Shown here: piece after piece, positions 25,455 to 36,438 of the stretch
How positions within the stretch are numbered: position 1 is the stretch's first letter
Layout of the letters: the number at the start of each line of letters is the position of its first letter
NCBI GenBank assembly: GCA_947561585.1
Contig: CANNZV010001477.1
Coordinates: 87,635 to 151,634 of the forward strand
Length of the DNA stretch: 64,000 bases
Reading direction: 5' to 3'
From: Caprella mutica
Lineage: Eukaryota > Arthropoda > Malacostraca > Amphipoda > Caprellidae
The notes under the pieces: model-generated
Seen by the model: the letters and a program-made list of their open reading frames with translations, nothing else
What the model was told of the DNA's origin: nothing
Database searches by the model: none
Position numbers and translations under genes: made by a program

Positions 25455-28400
25455 GTATTATATATTGTCTTTAATGTTATACGGTATATTATATATTGTC
25501 TTTAATGTTATACGGTATATTATATATTGTCTTTAATGTTATACGGTATATTATATATTGTCTTTAATGTTATACGGTATTTTATATATTGTCTTTAATG
25601 TTATACGGTATATTATATATTGTCTTTAATGTTATACGGTATATTATATATTGTCTTCAATGTTATACGGTATATTATATATTGTCTTTAATGTTATACG
25701 GTATATTATATATTGTCTTCAATGTTATACGGTATATTATATATTGTCTTTAATGTTATACGGTATATTATATATTGTGTTTAATGTTATACGGTATATT
25801 ATATATTGTCTTTAATGTTATACGGTATATTATATATTGTCTTTAATGTTATGCGGTATATTATATATTGTCTTTAATGTTATACGGTATATTATATATT
25901 GTCTTTAATGTTATACGGTATATTATATATTGTCTTTAATGTTATACGGTATATTATATATTGTCTTTAATGTTATACGGTATATTATATATTGTCTTTA
26001 ATGTTATACGGTATATTATATATTGTCTTTAATGTTATACGGTATATTATATATTGTCTTTAATGTTATGCGGTATATTATATATTGTCTTTAATGTTAT
26101 ACGGTATATTATATATTGTCTTTAATGTTATATGGTATATTATATATTGTCTTTAATGTTATACGGTATATTATATATTGTCTTTAATGTTATGCGGTAT
26201 ATTATATATTGTCTTTAATGTTATACGGTATATTATATATTGTCTTTAATGTTATACGGTATATTATATATTGTCTTCAATGTTATACGGTATATTATAT
26301 ATTGTCTTTAATGTTATACGGTATATTATATATCGTGTTAATGTTATACGGTATATTATATATTGTCTTTAATGTTATACGGTATATTATATATCGTGTT
26401 AATGTTATACGGTATATTATATATTGTCTTTAATGTTATACGGTATATTATATATTGTCTTTAATGTTATACGGTATATTATATATTGTCTTTAATGTTA
26501 TACGGTATATTATATATTGTCTTTAATGTTATACGGTATATTATATATCGTGTTAATGTTATACGGTATATTATATATTGTCTTTAATGTTATACGGTAT
26601 ATATATATCGTGTTAATGTTATACGGTATATTATATATTGTCTTTAATGTTATACGGTATATTATATATCGTGTTAATGTTATACGGTATATTATATATT
26701 GTGTTTAATGTTATACGGTATATTATATATTGTCTTTAATGTTATACGGTATATTATATATTGTCTTTAATGTTATACGGTATATTATATATTGTCTTTA
26801 ATGTTATACGGTATATTATATATCGTGTTAATGTTATACGGTATATTATATATTGTGTTTAATGTTATACGGTATATTATATATTGTCTTTAATGTTATA
26901 CGGTATATTATATATTGTCTTCAATGTTATACGGTATATAATATATTGTCTTTAATGTTATACGGTATATTATATATTGTCTTTAATGTTATACGGTATA
27001 TTATATATTGTCTTTAATGTTATACGGTATATTATATATCGTGTTAATGTTATACGGTATATTATATATTGTCTTTAATGTTATACGGTATATATATATC
27101 GTGTTAATGTTATACGGTATATTATATATTGTCTTTAATGTTATACGGTATATTATATATCGTGTTAATGTTATACGGTATATTATATATTGTGTTTAAT
27201 GTTATACGGTATATTATATATTGTCTTTAATGTTATACGGTATATTATATATTGTCTTTAATGTTATACGGTATATTATATATTGTCTTTAATGTTATAC
27301 GGTATATTATATATCGTGTTAATGTTATACGGTATATTATATATCGTGTTAATGTTATACGGTATATTATATATTGTCTTTAATGTTATACGGTATATAT
27401 ATATCGTGTTAATGTTATACGGTATATTATATATTGTCTTTAATGTTATACGGTATATTATATATCGTGTTAATGTTATACGGTATATTATATATTGTGT
27501 TTAATGTTATACGGTATATTATATATTGTCTTTAATGTTATACGGTATATTATATATTGTCTTTAATGTTATACGGTATATTATATATTGTCTTTAATGT
27601 TATACGGTATATTATATATTGTCTTTAATGTTATACGGTATATTATATATTGTCTTTAATGTTATGCGGTATATTATATATTGTCTTCAATGTTATACGG
27701 TATATAATATATTGTCTTTAATGTTATACGGTATATTATATATTGTCTTTAATGTTATACGGTATATTATATATTGTCTTTAATGTTATACGGTATATTA
27801 TATATTGTCTTTAATGTTATACGGTATATTATATATTGTCTTTAATGTTATGCGGTATATTATATATTGTCTTCAATGTTATACGGTATATAATATATTG
27901 TCTTTAATGTTATACGGTATATTATATATTGTCTTTAATGTTATACGGTATATAATATATTGTCTTTAATGTTATACGGTATATTATATATTGTCTTTAA
28001 TGTTATACGGTATATTATATATTGTCTTTAATGTTATACGGTATATTATATATTGTGTTTAATGTTATACGGTATATTATATATCGTGTTAATGTTATAC
28101 GGTATATTATATATCGTGTTAATGTTATACGGTATATTATATATTGTCTTTAATGTTATACGGTATATTATATATCGTGTTAATGTTATACGGTATATTA
28201 TATATTGTCTTTAATGTTATACGGTATATATATATCGTGTTAATGTTATACGGTATATTATATATTGTCTTTAATGTTATACGGTATATTATATATCGTG
28301 TTAATGTTATACGGTATATTATATATTGTGTTTAATGTTATACGGTATATTATATATTGTCTTTAATGTTATACGGTATATTATATATTGTCTTTAATGT

Positions 28401-29010
28401 TATACGGTATATTATATATTGTCTTTAATGTTATACGGTATATTATATATTGTCTTTAATGTTATACGGTATATTATATATTGTCTTTAATGTTATGCGG
28501 TATATTATATATTGTCTTCAATGTTATACGGTATATAATATATTGTCTTTAATGTTATACGGTATATTATATATTGTCTTTAATGTTATACGGTATATTA
28601 TATATTGTCTTTAATGTTATACGGTATATTATATATTGTCTTTAATGTTATACGGTATATTATATATTGTCTTTAATGTTATGCGGTATATTATATATTG
28701 TCTTCAATGTTATACGGTATATAATATATTGTCTTTAATGTTATACGGTATATTATATATTGTCTTTAATGTTATACGGTATATAATATATTGTCTTTAA
28801 TGTTATACGGTATATTATATATTGTCTTTAATGTTATACGGTATATTATATATTGTCTTTAATGTTATACGGTATATTATATATTGTGTTTAATGTTATA
28901 CGGTATATTATATATTGTCTTTAATGTTATACGGTATATTATATATTGTCTTTAATGTTATACGGTATATTATATATTGTGTTTAATGTTATACGGTATA
29001 TTATATCAAT
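25455..29010 (+). repeat. 3.56-kb tandem array, 31-bp unit (about 115 copies)
   Basis: The unit is TTTAATGTTATACGGTATAT followed by TATATATTGTC. Variants are GTGTTAATG (30 bp), TGCGG, TTCAATG and TATAATATA. Multi-unit blocks recur exactly: the segment at 26517-26708 is repeated at 27008-27199 (offset 491) and again at 28144. The TGCGG-TTCAATG-TATAATATA motif set recurs at 186-bp and about 831-bp spacing near 27664, 27850, 28495 and 28681. Short frames in it are repeat translations. The array decays beyond 29010. Confidence 0.98.
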
Positions 29011-29301
29011 ATATATTGTTTTTATTGTTATACGATATAGTAAATTATGTTATTAATTATGGTATTTTAATTTTTATCATTACTGTTATATAGTAAATTA
29101 ATTTTTTGATTGTTATACAGCATATTGCGTATTTGGGTATATTTTTATATTATGTATTGATATATAAAATTGTTAATTTTGTTACATTAACTAGTGATTT
29201 AAGTGAAATTAACTTATTCAACATTATAAATTTAAATATTGATCATAAAATAATGTTTTTACATAATTTGGTTTATTATTTTAATGTTATCAATTTGCTG
29301 T
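29011..29301. other. array edge and AT-rich spacer
   Basis: The first 30-40 bases are degenerate 31-bp repeat (TTGTTATACGATATA). The rest is very AT-rich, with a frame at 29106-29363 that lacks recognisable features. Confidence 0.45.
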
Positions 29302-29535
29302 TTATCCAACCAAATATAATGATGCATATGTGCATATGTTTTTATATAAGCATGTCTCATTGAAGAGATGATGAGCAGATGTTTTGGAAAGTTTCCTACA
29401 ATTCTTTTCTAATTTTCTGTATGTAGCTAACTCACTAGGACTAGGATCAATAGGACTAGGATAGAACTCACTAGGACTAATCAATTTTAAAATACATTTC
29501 GAAATCCAGAAGGTTAAATAAGATCGTAGTATCAT
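29302..29535 (-). pseudogene. possible N-terminal remnant of an adjoining Penelope-like copy
   Basis: A 78-codon frame whose middle reads YRKLEKNCRKLSKTSAHHLF then NETCLYKN. Charged LEK..RKL.K...H..F...CL patterns occur near the start of Penelope-like open frames. Its position just downstream of the hammerhead-like core on the same strand is where the next tandem copy's N-terminus would lie. It may instead be a chance frame. It contains short duplications of ACTAGGACTA near 29433-29480. Confidence 0.35.
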
Positions 29536-29557
29536 TTTATATTTTTCTTAAAATCTC

Positions 29558-29590
29558 GACGTTTCGATAAAATACATTTATCATCTTCAG
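29558..29590 (-). ncRNA. candidate hammerhead ribozyme core of the Penelope-like element
   Basis: The minus strand reads CTGAAGA, then a helix GATAAA...TTTATC, then GAAAC followed directly by GTC. These are the conserved CUGANGA, GAAA and NUH parts of a hammerhead in the right order. Helix I could have three pairs (GAG with the preceding TTC, one of them G-U). Helix III is only two pairs without a loop, and an extra U lies before helix II. Minimal hammerheads with tiny helix III are known in Penelope-like elements and act as dimers. Activity is not shown. Confidence 0.4.
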
Positions 29591-30180
29591 GAATAATGAA
29601 AAAAAATACAAGGAAATCAATCTGTAGGAAATAGGAAAAAAAACATACATAAAAAGAGAGATAGAAAAAAAGAGTTTATAGTATAAAAAAGAATTGAAAT
29701 TGATTCAAGTTGACTGGACAACTGATAAAATTATTTCACTTGGTTAGCAACATAATACTCAAATATGAAAAACCTATCAAAGAGTATTAAAAGTGATTGG
29801 GAGAACACGGCCCTAATTACAAAAGACTAAGATGTTTATTGACGACAAATAGAAGATAGCTAACAGGTAGTGGTACACTAGTTATATTACAGAATTGTTA
29901 TTTTTTATTGTAAAACACCTATGAAGGGAAGGATATTAAGATTACATAGTTAGTGTAATAAGTTGTCACAATATCTATTGCAGTGAAAATATATATGAAC
30001 ATTTTTTAAGGTGAACAATATCTATAGTAATGAAAATATATTAAAAAATATATATATATATTACTAGTATGAGATTTAAATATTTAGGAGAGAAAAAAGA
30101 AAAAAAAATTATTAGAAATGAGATTGAAATATTAGACAGAGAGAGAGAGAGAGAAAAAAAAAACCCTAGTGCTGTGCATC

Positions 30181-30987
30181 TTAAAAGATTTTCAAGATAC
30201 GGACCTCTCCCTCGCGTTGGTTGTTCATAGTTGAGTTTGTGTTTTTGATAGTAATTGCTTCAGCTATTATCAGTTTGTTTCTATCTGGAGAGCGATGGAC
30301 TATTGTAGTAGCTTTCATTAGGTCAGCTGTTTTTATTTTCCTGTTGTGGGTCGTGGTGTTGTGTTCTTTGATGCTTCCGTTTTGAGTATGAGCTAAGAGA
30401 CGTTGCTTCAGTGTTGTTGTTGTGTACCCCATGTAAAATTGAGGGGGTTGACACCCCTCCTGGTCACAAGTGTGTTGATACACAACATCACTGTTGCTGT
30501 CGTCTTTGTGGATATTATTTCTGATTAGTTGTTGAGATAGTTTTTTGTTTTTGTAGTAGATTTGAAGAGATATGGTTTTATCATTGTTTGGCTTGATGTG
30601 TTACATGATTATATTCTTCAGATTCTTCTCCTCCTGTCTATATAAATTGGTCATTTGGTTGCGGTAGTAGAGTTTGATAAACTCCCAAAATGAGTTTATT
30701 TGCTGATCTAAGACATGCATTGGGAAGTTATTGTTGACGAATAACTGTTTTAATCTGGCTATTTCAGTGTCGAAGAGTTGCTTTGTGCTTGATATCTTGT
30801 AGGCTCTGTTGAGCATAGTTTTGATGACTCCGGTTTTATATCTGAGCGGTGCTAGGCTTTTAAAGTTATCAGGTATCCAGAGTTGGTGTCTTTGGTGTGG
30901 ACGGAGGTCTGAAACAGGCTATTTTGCTTCTCTATGTCAACATCTAGGAAAGACAATCTGCCTCTCAATTCCATTTCGCACGTGAGG
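30181..30987 (-). pseudogene. Penelope-like polyprotein remnant (RT C-terminus plus GIY-YIG)
   Basis: Read on the minus strand from about 30987: TCEMELRGRLSFLDVDIEKQ, then TSVHTKDTNSG, matches the conserved segment after the catalytic motifs of Penelope-like reverse transcriptases. A frameshift near 30875-30890 moves to the frame reading SLAPLRYKTGVIKTMLNRAY. A single in-frame TAA at 30601-30603 then separates it from the GIY-YIG part, whose frame is the same and continues upstream of its first Met. The endonuclease shows VVYQHTC (GIY position), a C-x4-C pair, YMGYTTTTLKQRL (YIG position plus conserved Arg), an NGSIKEH segment, and AEAITIKNTNSTMNNQ, which includes the catalytic-type Glu. YxGYTTTTL motifs recall Neptune or Nematis-type elements. 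One frameshift, one nonsense codon and the lost 5' part make it a pseudogene. Confidence 0.82.
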
Positions 30988-31013
30988 CGGAGCAAAGATC
31001 TTTACTCGAAAAG

Positions 31014-31319
31014 CAGCCTCAACTCCCCCAGGACGACGACACTTTCCAGAGTGTCATATAGAGCATATATGTATTATATGTACACAACTCCAAATGTTAA
31101 AATATGATTTTTTATTTGTTATAAATCAATTTAAAATTCTATGAATAAAAGTTAACATAATTGAGATCTTGGAGATTTAATATTATAATAAATAATCTGT
31201 AAAATATGTCAAGTTATACAACCAAACAACCGTTATTCATGTAACTAAAATATGTATCTGAAACAAAATACGAATATTACTGAAATTGATATGACTGCCC
31301 TTCTATGGTAGTGATTAAA
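31014..31319. other. no gene seen
   Basis: AT-rich flank upstream (minus-strand sense) of the retroelement. Homology to the element stops before it. Confidence 0.45.
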
Positions 31320-31540
31320 TCTACTATGGCCCACCATAACTTTCTCTCTCAATCTTCTATGGCCGACTATAACTCTCCCTCCATCTTCTATGGCCCCACC
31401 ATAATTTTTTACTAATCTTCTTTGGCCCCACCATAACTCTCTATTAATCTTCTATGGCGCCATCATAACTTTTTCTCTTTAATTTTCTATGGCCCCACCA
31501 TTACTTTTTCTCTTTAATCTTCTATGGCCCACCATAATCT
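31320..31540 (+). repeat. small array of the CTATGGCCCCACCATAACTT family (about 6-7 units)
   Basis: Degenerate units of 30-38 bp built on CTATGGCCCCACCATAACTT with TTCTCTCTTAATCTT spacers. This is the same family as the 1.7-kb array at 37472-39172, about 6 kb away and in the same orientation. Its units differ more from one another, so this copy appears older. Confidence 0.95.
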
Positions 31541-31942
31541 ACGATTATTAAAATCGTTTCATAAACATTTCCTGATTTAGCTAAATAATATTTTATCCTT
31601 CATTAAAACTACAAATATCTATATACTATAACCCCTATAACAAGTTAATATATTATTTTACTAAGTAATACCGAACTTACCAAAGTGTGTTTAAACTGTA
31701 CAAAACAATTTGTTATGCTTTGAGGCCTTTGTCCTCTTGTTTATCCTAAACTGTTTTGAGGCCATAACTAAGGCCCATTGAGGCCCTGAGGTTAGTTATT
31801 GGAGGTCAAGAGGTTGCTTTCAAAGGGAAGTACGTTATAGTACTTAATAGTAAGGAACTCTTATAAATATTGGCTACTCTCTAAGACTGGCTCTCTTTGC
31901 TTTTTTTATAGGAATTATGGTGATTTTTTATGTTTTTTTTTA
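31541..31942. other. no gene seen; GAGGCC-containing inverted words
   Basis: Between 31720 and 31815, GAGGCC and GGCCTC-type words recur (TTTGAGGCC, CTAAGGCCC, TTGAGGCCC, GGAGGTC), suggesting an eroded palindrome. Otherwise nothing is recognised. Confidence 0.4.
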
Positions 31943-31944
31943 TA

Positions 31945-32129
31945 CAGTGTGCTCTCCATTTTAATGTATTACAACTGAAAATGTATTTATGTATGTAAAA
32001 TACTAAACTAAAACAAATTGTTTGTACATTATGTTACATATAATGTACGGAAAATTTGTTTCAATTAAGTATTTTACATACATAAAAATACATTATTTCA
32101 TGTGTGCTAACATTTGTTTCCCCACACTG
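31945..32129. mobile_element. 185-bp mariner-like hairpin MITE
   Basis: CAGTGTGCTCTCC at the left and CCCCACACTG at the right, with TA on both sides (31943-31944 and 32130-32131). The interior is a near-perfect palindrome: AATGTATTTATGTATGTAAA faces TTTACATACATAAAAATACA, and ACAAATTGTTTGTACATTAT faces ATAATGTACGGAAAATTTGT. TA duplication and CAGT-type ends suggest a Tc1/mariner-type source. Non-coding. Confidence 0.82.
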
Positions 32130-32131
32130 TA

Positions 32132-32878
32132 TGTTGATGATGTCAGATTTATTTAAATATATTTATCCTATTTTTGAGATGTATGTTGAAAAATTAATTC
32201 AAGTTCCTATTTTCTCCAATATTTTTTTTTCAAAATTATTGCTGATCGTACGTCTGGCAAACTCTATTTTTGCCGCAGTTATCGTACTATGCTTAAATAC
32301 AGTGTGAATATTTCATGTATTTGTATTTTAAAGAAGCATTTTTATATCTACCCTTATCTATTATCATTATCTAAAATTAACCATCTTTATAGAAATGTAT
32401 TTCATTCCTAAATAACATAAAATACTATATTAATTAATTGATTAACCATTTTATATATAATATTTCCATAACTCCTATCTCCCATTCAGACTGAAAAAAC
32501 ACCCCAGCTAAAATGTTTACAGTGATGTATCTTTTTAAATATTTATTTAATATGCATTTCCCATCAATCTATTTTTATTAAAACCCCCATTGATTTCATT
32601 ATGATAATCATTTTTCTTTGTCACATAAGTTATTTCTGGCAAGTTAAAATAGGAATCATTTTAGCCATTTGCATCGTCGCCTCGAATTCAATTGACAGTT
32701 TCCATCCTTGGTTATTTTACTTATTTTGACTGGAGAACAGTCCGTAGACTTGATGTGCCTGGTTAAATGATATTTATTCAATTAGCGTTAATATTATCTA
32801 AAGTACGTCCACGTTGTTTTGTAAAAGAATGTAAACAGTGATTGTTTCTTTAATTGAAGTTGAAAGTTTTTCTTTCAG
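32132..32878. other. no gene seen
   Basis: AT-rich. The frame at 32104-32307 (67 codons) overlaps the MITE end and has no recognisable domain. Confidence 0.45.
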
Positions 32879-32880
32879 TA

Positions 32881-33623
32881 GGGTAAGTTCTGAGTTATGG
32901 GACGGTTTCATATTTTCGGACATGTAAGTAAAACTTTTTTTTTTAAATTGTTTTTTTAAACTTTAAACAATTTATTGGAATTTTAGTTTAATTAGTACTT
33001 TTATATTAATTGGTATCCATGATACCTGTAGGTATCATAGACAGAGATAAAAAGTACAACCCATGTGGTCATATCTAATGGGTCATCAATTTATGCTTTG
33101 AATCAATTTAATACGTGAGTTGGTTGGACTATATTCATGTTTTCATGTGTGTTGAAACAACTATGGCATGGTGTGTCATCAAACATTAGTTAATTCAATT
33201 CATTTTATGGATTGAATCAACTTACTATGAGAGTTAAAAGTTACTTTTTTGAGAATTTTAAAGTATGTTAAAACAACTATGACAGAGTGTATTGTAGTAA
33301 CTCACAAAGACTGTTAATCCAATGTATCTGGTGTATAAATTAACTTACTATGCGAGTTGTCGCTACTTTTTTTAAGTTTAGAAGTGAGTCAAAACGACTG
33401 TTTGTTTTAACCAACGTCAATTTAACTACTTTTAAGTAGTACCTGCAACTCACCACGTAGGTAGGCGCAAAAATAACCCATTCATATAAGTCAAAACAAA
33501 TCAAATTTGATTTGATTCAACTAATCCTTTCTCTGTGTGTGGATATCAGTATAAATATAAATTAAACAATATTTTATTTCAGTTCCGAAAATGTGGGACT
33601 GCCCAATAACTCAGAACTTAGCC
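32881..33623. mobile_element. family A element split by a nested 0.5-kb insertion
   Basis: The left end TA-GGGTAAGTTCTGAGTTATGG and right end AATAACTCAGAACTTAGCC-TA are inverted copies, both with TA outside. The central hairpin starts normally (ATTGGTATCCATGATACCTG, then TAGGTATCA), but its other arm resumes only at about 33540 (TGGATATCAGTA). About 500 bp at 33039-33539 is therefore inserted in the hairpin. Total 743 bp against about 190-205 bp for intact copies. Confidence 0.82.
33039..33539. mobile_element. nested insertion with ACAGAGA-type ends and diverged 120-bp repeats
   Basis: The left edge is ACAGAGATAAAAAGT and the right edge CCTTTCTCTGTGTG, which would form short inverted ends. 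Inside, about three diverged units of roughly 120 bp repeat the order AATCAACTTACTATGAGAGT, GTTAAAACAACTATG, and GTTAATCCAATGTAT-like words (starting near 33110, 33220 and 33345). The element type is unknown. Non-coding. Confidence 0.5.
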
Positions 33624-33625
33624 TA

Positions 33626-34500
33626 TGAATAGCCTTTTAATGTAAATTTATATATTGGGAATACATTAGTTTAATAGTTTTTTTCAGTATTTTCAGCCGC
33701 ACGGTCTGTCCTTGGCTGCCGGTCTGCCGTACCTTTTGCCGCTGACGGTTTCAGTTAAAATTCAAATGAAGCCAATTGTGTTTGGCTGGCAGCCTGTAAA
33801 TTGATTCCATTGGGACTGGAGATTTATAAGCATTTCTTATATTTATTCTCTAGCACTGGTCTTGTTTTTTTAACGTCAATATATTCATTGACTTAGGAAT
33901 TCCATAACTTTTTTTGTACATAAATTTCGTAGAAATATTTTTCACGCGTATTTCAATTAACGACAAAATTCCGGCGTAGAAATGAAAATAGTTTGGAAGT
34001 CTCGTCAGATCCGATCTAGAATTTAATGAGTGGATAGCGCAACATCGTGACTGAAAGTCTAGGGACTTTGCTAAGAATGTTTCACTTACTTTCTCTGGAA
34101 AAACTTCGAGTATTTTGCTTTGAAAAATAATGAATATTTATATTAATTAAAAATATGTAATATTTACATTGATTGAATATATTGAATATTTATATTAATT
34201 GAAAATATTGAGTATTTATAGTAACCAATTAGAAAAGTTGATGTAGTTTGAAAAAATATATTATTTTAGCTACGGCATAGGAATATATCTAATATAAATT
34301 AATATAATTTGATCTTTACTATTATCATTCTATGCTATTCACATGTTTTATAAATTTAACGATAACAAAGTAGATGATAGATAACTGTACATTGTGTGTG
34401 TTTTCTAGCTATCTAATTAAAATGATTGAAGATGTCGTACAGTGGGATGCTGTCTTCTTCCAAACCATTAATTCATCGTCATTGAGTTGATAGGGTGGTG
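33626..34500. other. no gene seen
   Basis: A short less-AT-rich patch at 33695-33760 (GGCTGCCGGTCTGCCGTACC) is notable, but no frame or element is recognised. ATTGAATATTTATATTAATT-type words repeat at 34130-34220. Confidence 0.45.
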
Positions 34501-34510
34501 AGAGATCACA

Positions 34511-34560
34511 GGGAGGGGGGGGGGGGGGAGTGATGGGGAGAAGGGTGAGGGAAGTGATGG
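34511..34560 (+). other. G-rich tract, possible G-quadruplex
   Basis: A run of more than ten G at about 34515-34528 is followed by GGGGAG, AGGGTGAGGG and GGGAG blocks. The G runs continue into the GGGG of the adjoining 18-bp repeat, so tens of G runs lie on one strand over about 250 bp. Confidence 0.6.
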
Positions 34561-34574
34561 TGTAAGTATTGGGA

Positions 34575-34770
34575 GAGTGATGGGGATGAACAAAGTGATG
34601 GGGATGAACAAAGTGATGGGGATGAACAAAGTGATGGGGATGAACAAAGTGATGGGGATGAACAAAGTGATGGGGATGAACAGAGTGATGGGGATGAACA
34701 GAGTGATGGGGATGAACAGAGTGATGGGGATGAACAGAGTGATGGGGATGAACAAAGTGATGGGGATGGG
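34575..34770 (+). repeat. tandem array, 18-bp unit (about 11 copies)
   Basis: The unit is GTGATGGGGATGAACAAA, with CAGA replacing CAAA in four consecutive copies. Both strands stay open (MGMNKV on plus, LFIPIT on minus) because 18 is divisible by 3. It abuts a family B fragment and replaces its 5' part. Confidence 0.97.
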
Positions 34771-34832
34771 CTGAAGAAGCGTACCTTAGGACCCGAACTG
34801 TTGTAATTTAGATTGTGGGTCGTCTTTTTTTA
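34771..34832 (+). mobile_element. family B fragment
   Basis: GACCCGAACTGTTGTAATTT, then AGATTGTGGGTCGTCTTTTT, matches the copy at 36927-37382. The region upstream in that copy is a G-rich segment (GAGAAGGGGGGTGGC), and here the 18-bp array lies in the same place. Confidence 0.5.
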
Positions 34833-35333
34833 GTTTTGATTTGGTAGAATATTTTCTATATTAAATTCATGTACCATTTTGAATTAATTTTTCTATTGAT
34901 GAAGTAGGTATATCATGCTTATATTATTTAATTTTCCTTATTAATTATAATTTTCGTATTGCATTAATATATCTCAATCCATATACCAATTTCAATATTA
35001 AATACCTTTCATATTCCTAATTCAACTTGAAAACAAAACTGACAGTCACGTGTTCAAACATTCCCCAAAAAAGTGTCGCAGATCATCACGTGGGCGTCAA
35101 TAGGACTTTTGTTCACCACTTTTCGGTTTCTAGTAGCGGCTTTGGAGCGTTTATAATATGACATTTTTTGGAGGGAGCCCTGGGGCCATTTCTTACCTCC
35201 AAAAGTTATGATGAGAGGAGGCTGAACGAAGCAATAATGAAGTTTGGGGCTATCTTCTTGCAGCTAAGACACAAACAAAGAATTTGTGGGAAAAAACATC
35301 TAAAGTATCGTCTGCGAATTAGGTTATCTAATA
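34833..35333. other. no gene recognised
   Basis: The 63-codon frame 35168-35359 lacks a recognisable domain. It may be part of the Helitron-type body that ends at 35625, but no 5' terminus can be identified. Confidence 0.45.
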
Positions 35334-35625
35334 GTGTTATATTGTATTATCTATCCTAATAATTTCCCTCGTGTGTTTATTTATTTGGTGTCCGCTTTTA
35401 CACTACGGGTATTAAACATGAAGAATGTAACTATGATACGCACGGGAATAAATTGACTTGGTAATTGAATTACTCTGTTTTTATTCATTTTTTAAATGTA
35501 TTTTATCTATAAAATAAATTAAACTATGAATTTTATTTTATTTGAATTCATTAAAAGTAACCTAATAACGGGTAATAAATTGGTATTGATGATGACCCGT
35601 TATTCTTAACGGGAAAGTACACTAG
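35334..35625 (+). mobile_element. Helitron-type 3' end, copy 1
   Basis: Ends with the perfect hairpin CCCGTTATTCTTAACGGG (35596-35613), then AAAGTACA and CTAG, with T following (35626). A short hairpin 8-10 bases before CTRR and insertion before T is the established Helitron 3' signature. The 290 bp upstream matches, in inverted orientation, 39527-39732. The 5' end was not located. Confidence 0.72.
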
Positions 35626-35756
35626 TCCTAATATAAACTATAGGATAAAATGGGTGAATTAATTGACGTGTCAGAGCGTTGTATTTAGGAGGCGTTGTTA
35701 CAATGCAAGATGTTACCATGCAACTTTATTTATTAGTTTGGTATGCATGTACCCTC

Positions 35757-36032
35757 TTGTTATTGTTAATATTGTTGCAATAATTGTTAATATTGTTCAA
35801 CTAATTGTTAATATTGTTAACAATAATTATTAATATTGTTAACAATAATTATTAATATTGTTAACAATAATTGTTAATATTATTAACAATTATTGTTAAT
35901 ATTGTTACAATAATTGTTAATATTGTTACAATAATTGTTAATATTGTTACAATAATTGTTAATATTGTTACAATAATTGTTAATATTGTTACAATAATTG
36001 TTAATATTGTTACAATAATTGTTAATATTGTT
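35757..36032 (+). repeat. tandem array, 21-bp unit (about 13 copies)
   Basis: The regular part has ATTGTTACAATAATTGTTAA plus T. The left third has 21-24-bp variants with GTTAACAATAATTATTAA. Words such as GTTAATATTGTTAAC make nearly every unit self-complementary. The 71-codon frame 35871-36086 is repeat-derived. Confidence 0.96.
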
Positions 36033-36340
36033 ACTTATTCATTACTTTATTATAACTTATTCATTACTTTATTATTACTTACTTAATGTTATTACTACTT
36101 TTTTTTATTTCTCCATTAATTTAACTTATATTAATTGTAACATATTAAAATAAAATATCTGCTCACAGTTACCATAGCAATATTTAGGCAATTCCTTCTC
36201 GAAACAGACCTTCAAATTACAACTGTTCTTATTTCTCATAGTTGTTACTTCTCACTCACTTCACGTAAGTTGTACTGTTTCATTAGGGAGAAAGTGAACC
36301 ATTTACTGTGAATAGAGGCGTGCAATAGTCTATGTCTCTG
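36033..36340. other. no gene seen
   Basis: Begins with a short CTTATTCATTACTTTATTA duplication at 36034-36080. Nothing else is recognised. Confidence 0.45.
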
Positions 36341-36438
36341 TCTCATACTCATACTCAGTCTCTACTCATACTCAGTCTCATACTCATACTCAGTCTCATA
36401 CTCATACTCAGTCTCATACTCATAGTCAGTCTCATATT
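36341..36438 (+). repeat. tandem array, 18-bp unit (about 5 copies) with 6-bp substructure
   Basis: The unit AGTCTCATACTCATACTC is itself made of CATACT/CAGTCT hexamers. Confidence 0.95.

Larger units (their letters stand above)
29302..30990 (-). mobile_element. broken Penelope-like retroelement, 5'-truncated
   Basis: In minus-strand order it holds the C-terminal end of a reverse transcriptase, a linker, a GIY-YIG endonuclease domain, a 3' untranslated part, a hammerhead-like core at 29558-29590, and then a stretch resembling the N-terminal part of a second element. That order fits partial tandem copies joined through a shared terminal repeat, an arrangement known for Penelope-like elements. 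The catalytic part of the reverse transcriptase is missing, as homology stops near 30985. It is inactive. Confidence 0.8.

Noticed and set aside
34468..34774. Overlapping sense and antisense genes (MGMNKV and FIPITL repeats)
   Set aside because: Both are the 18-bp minisatellite read on opposite strands.
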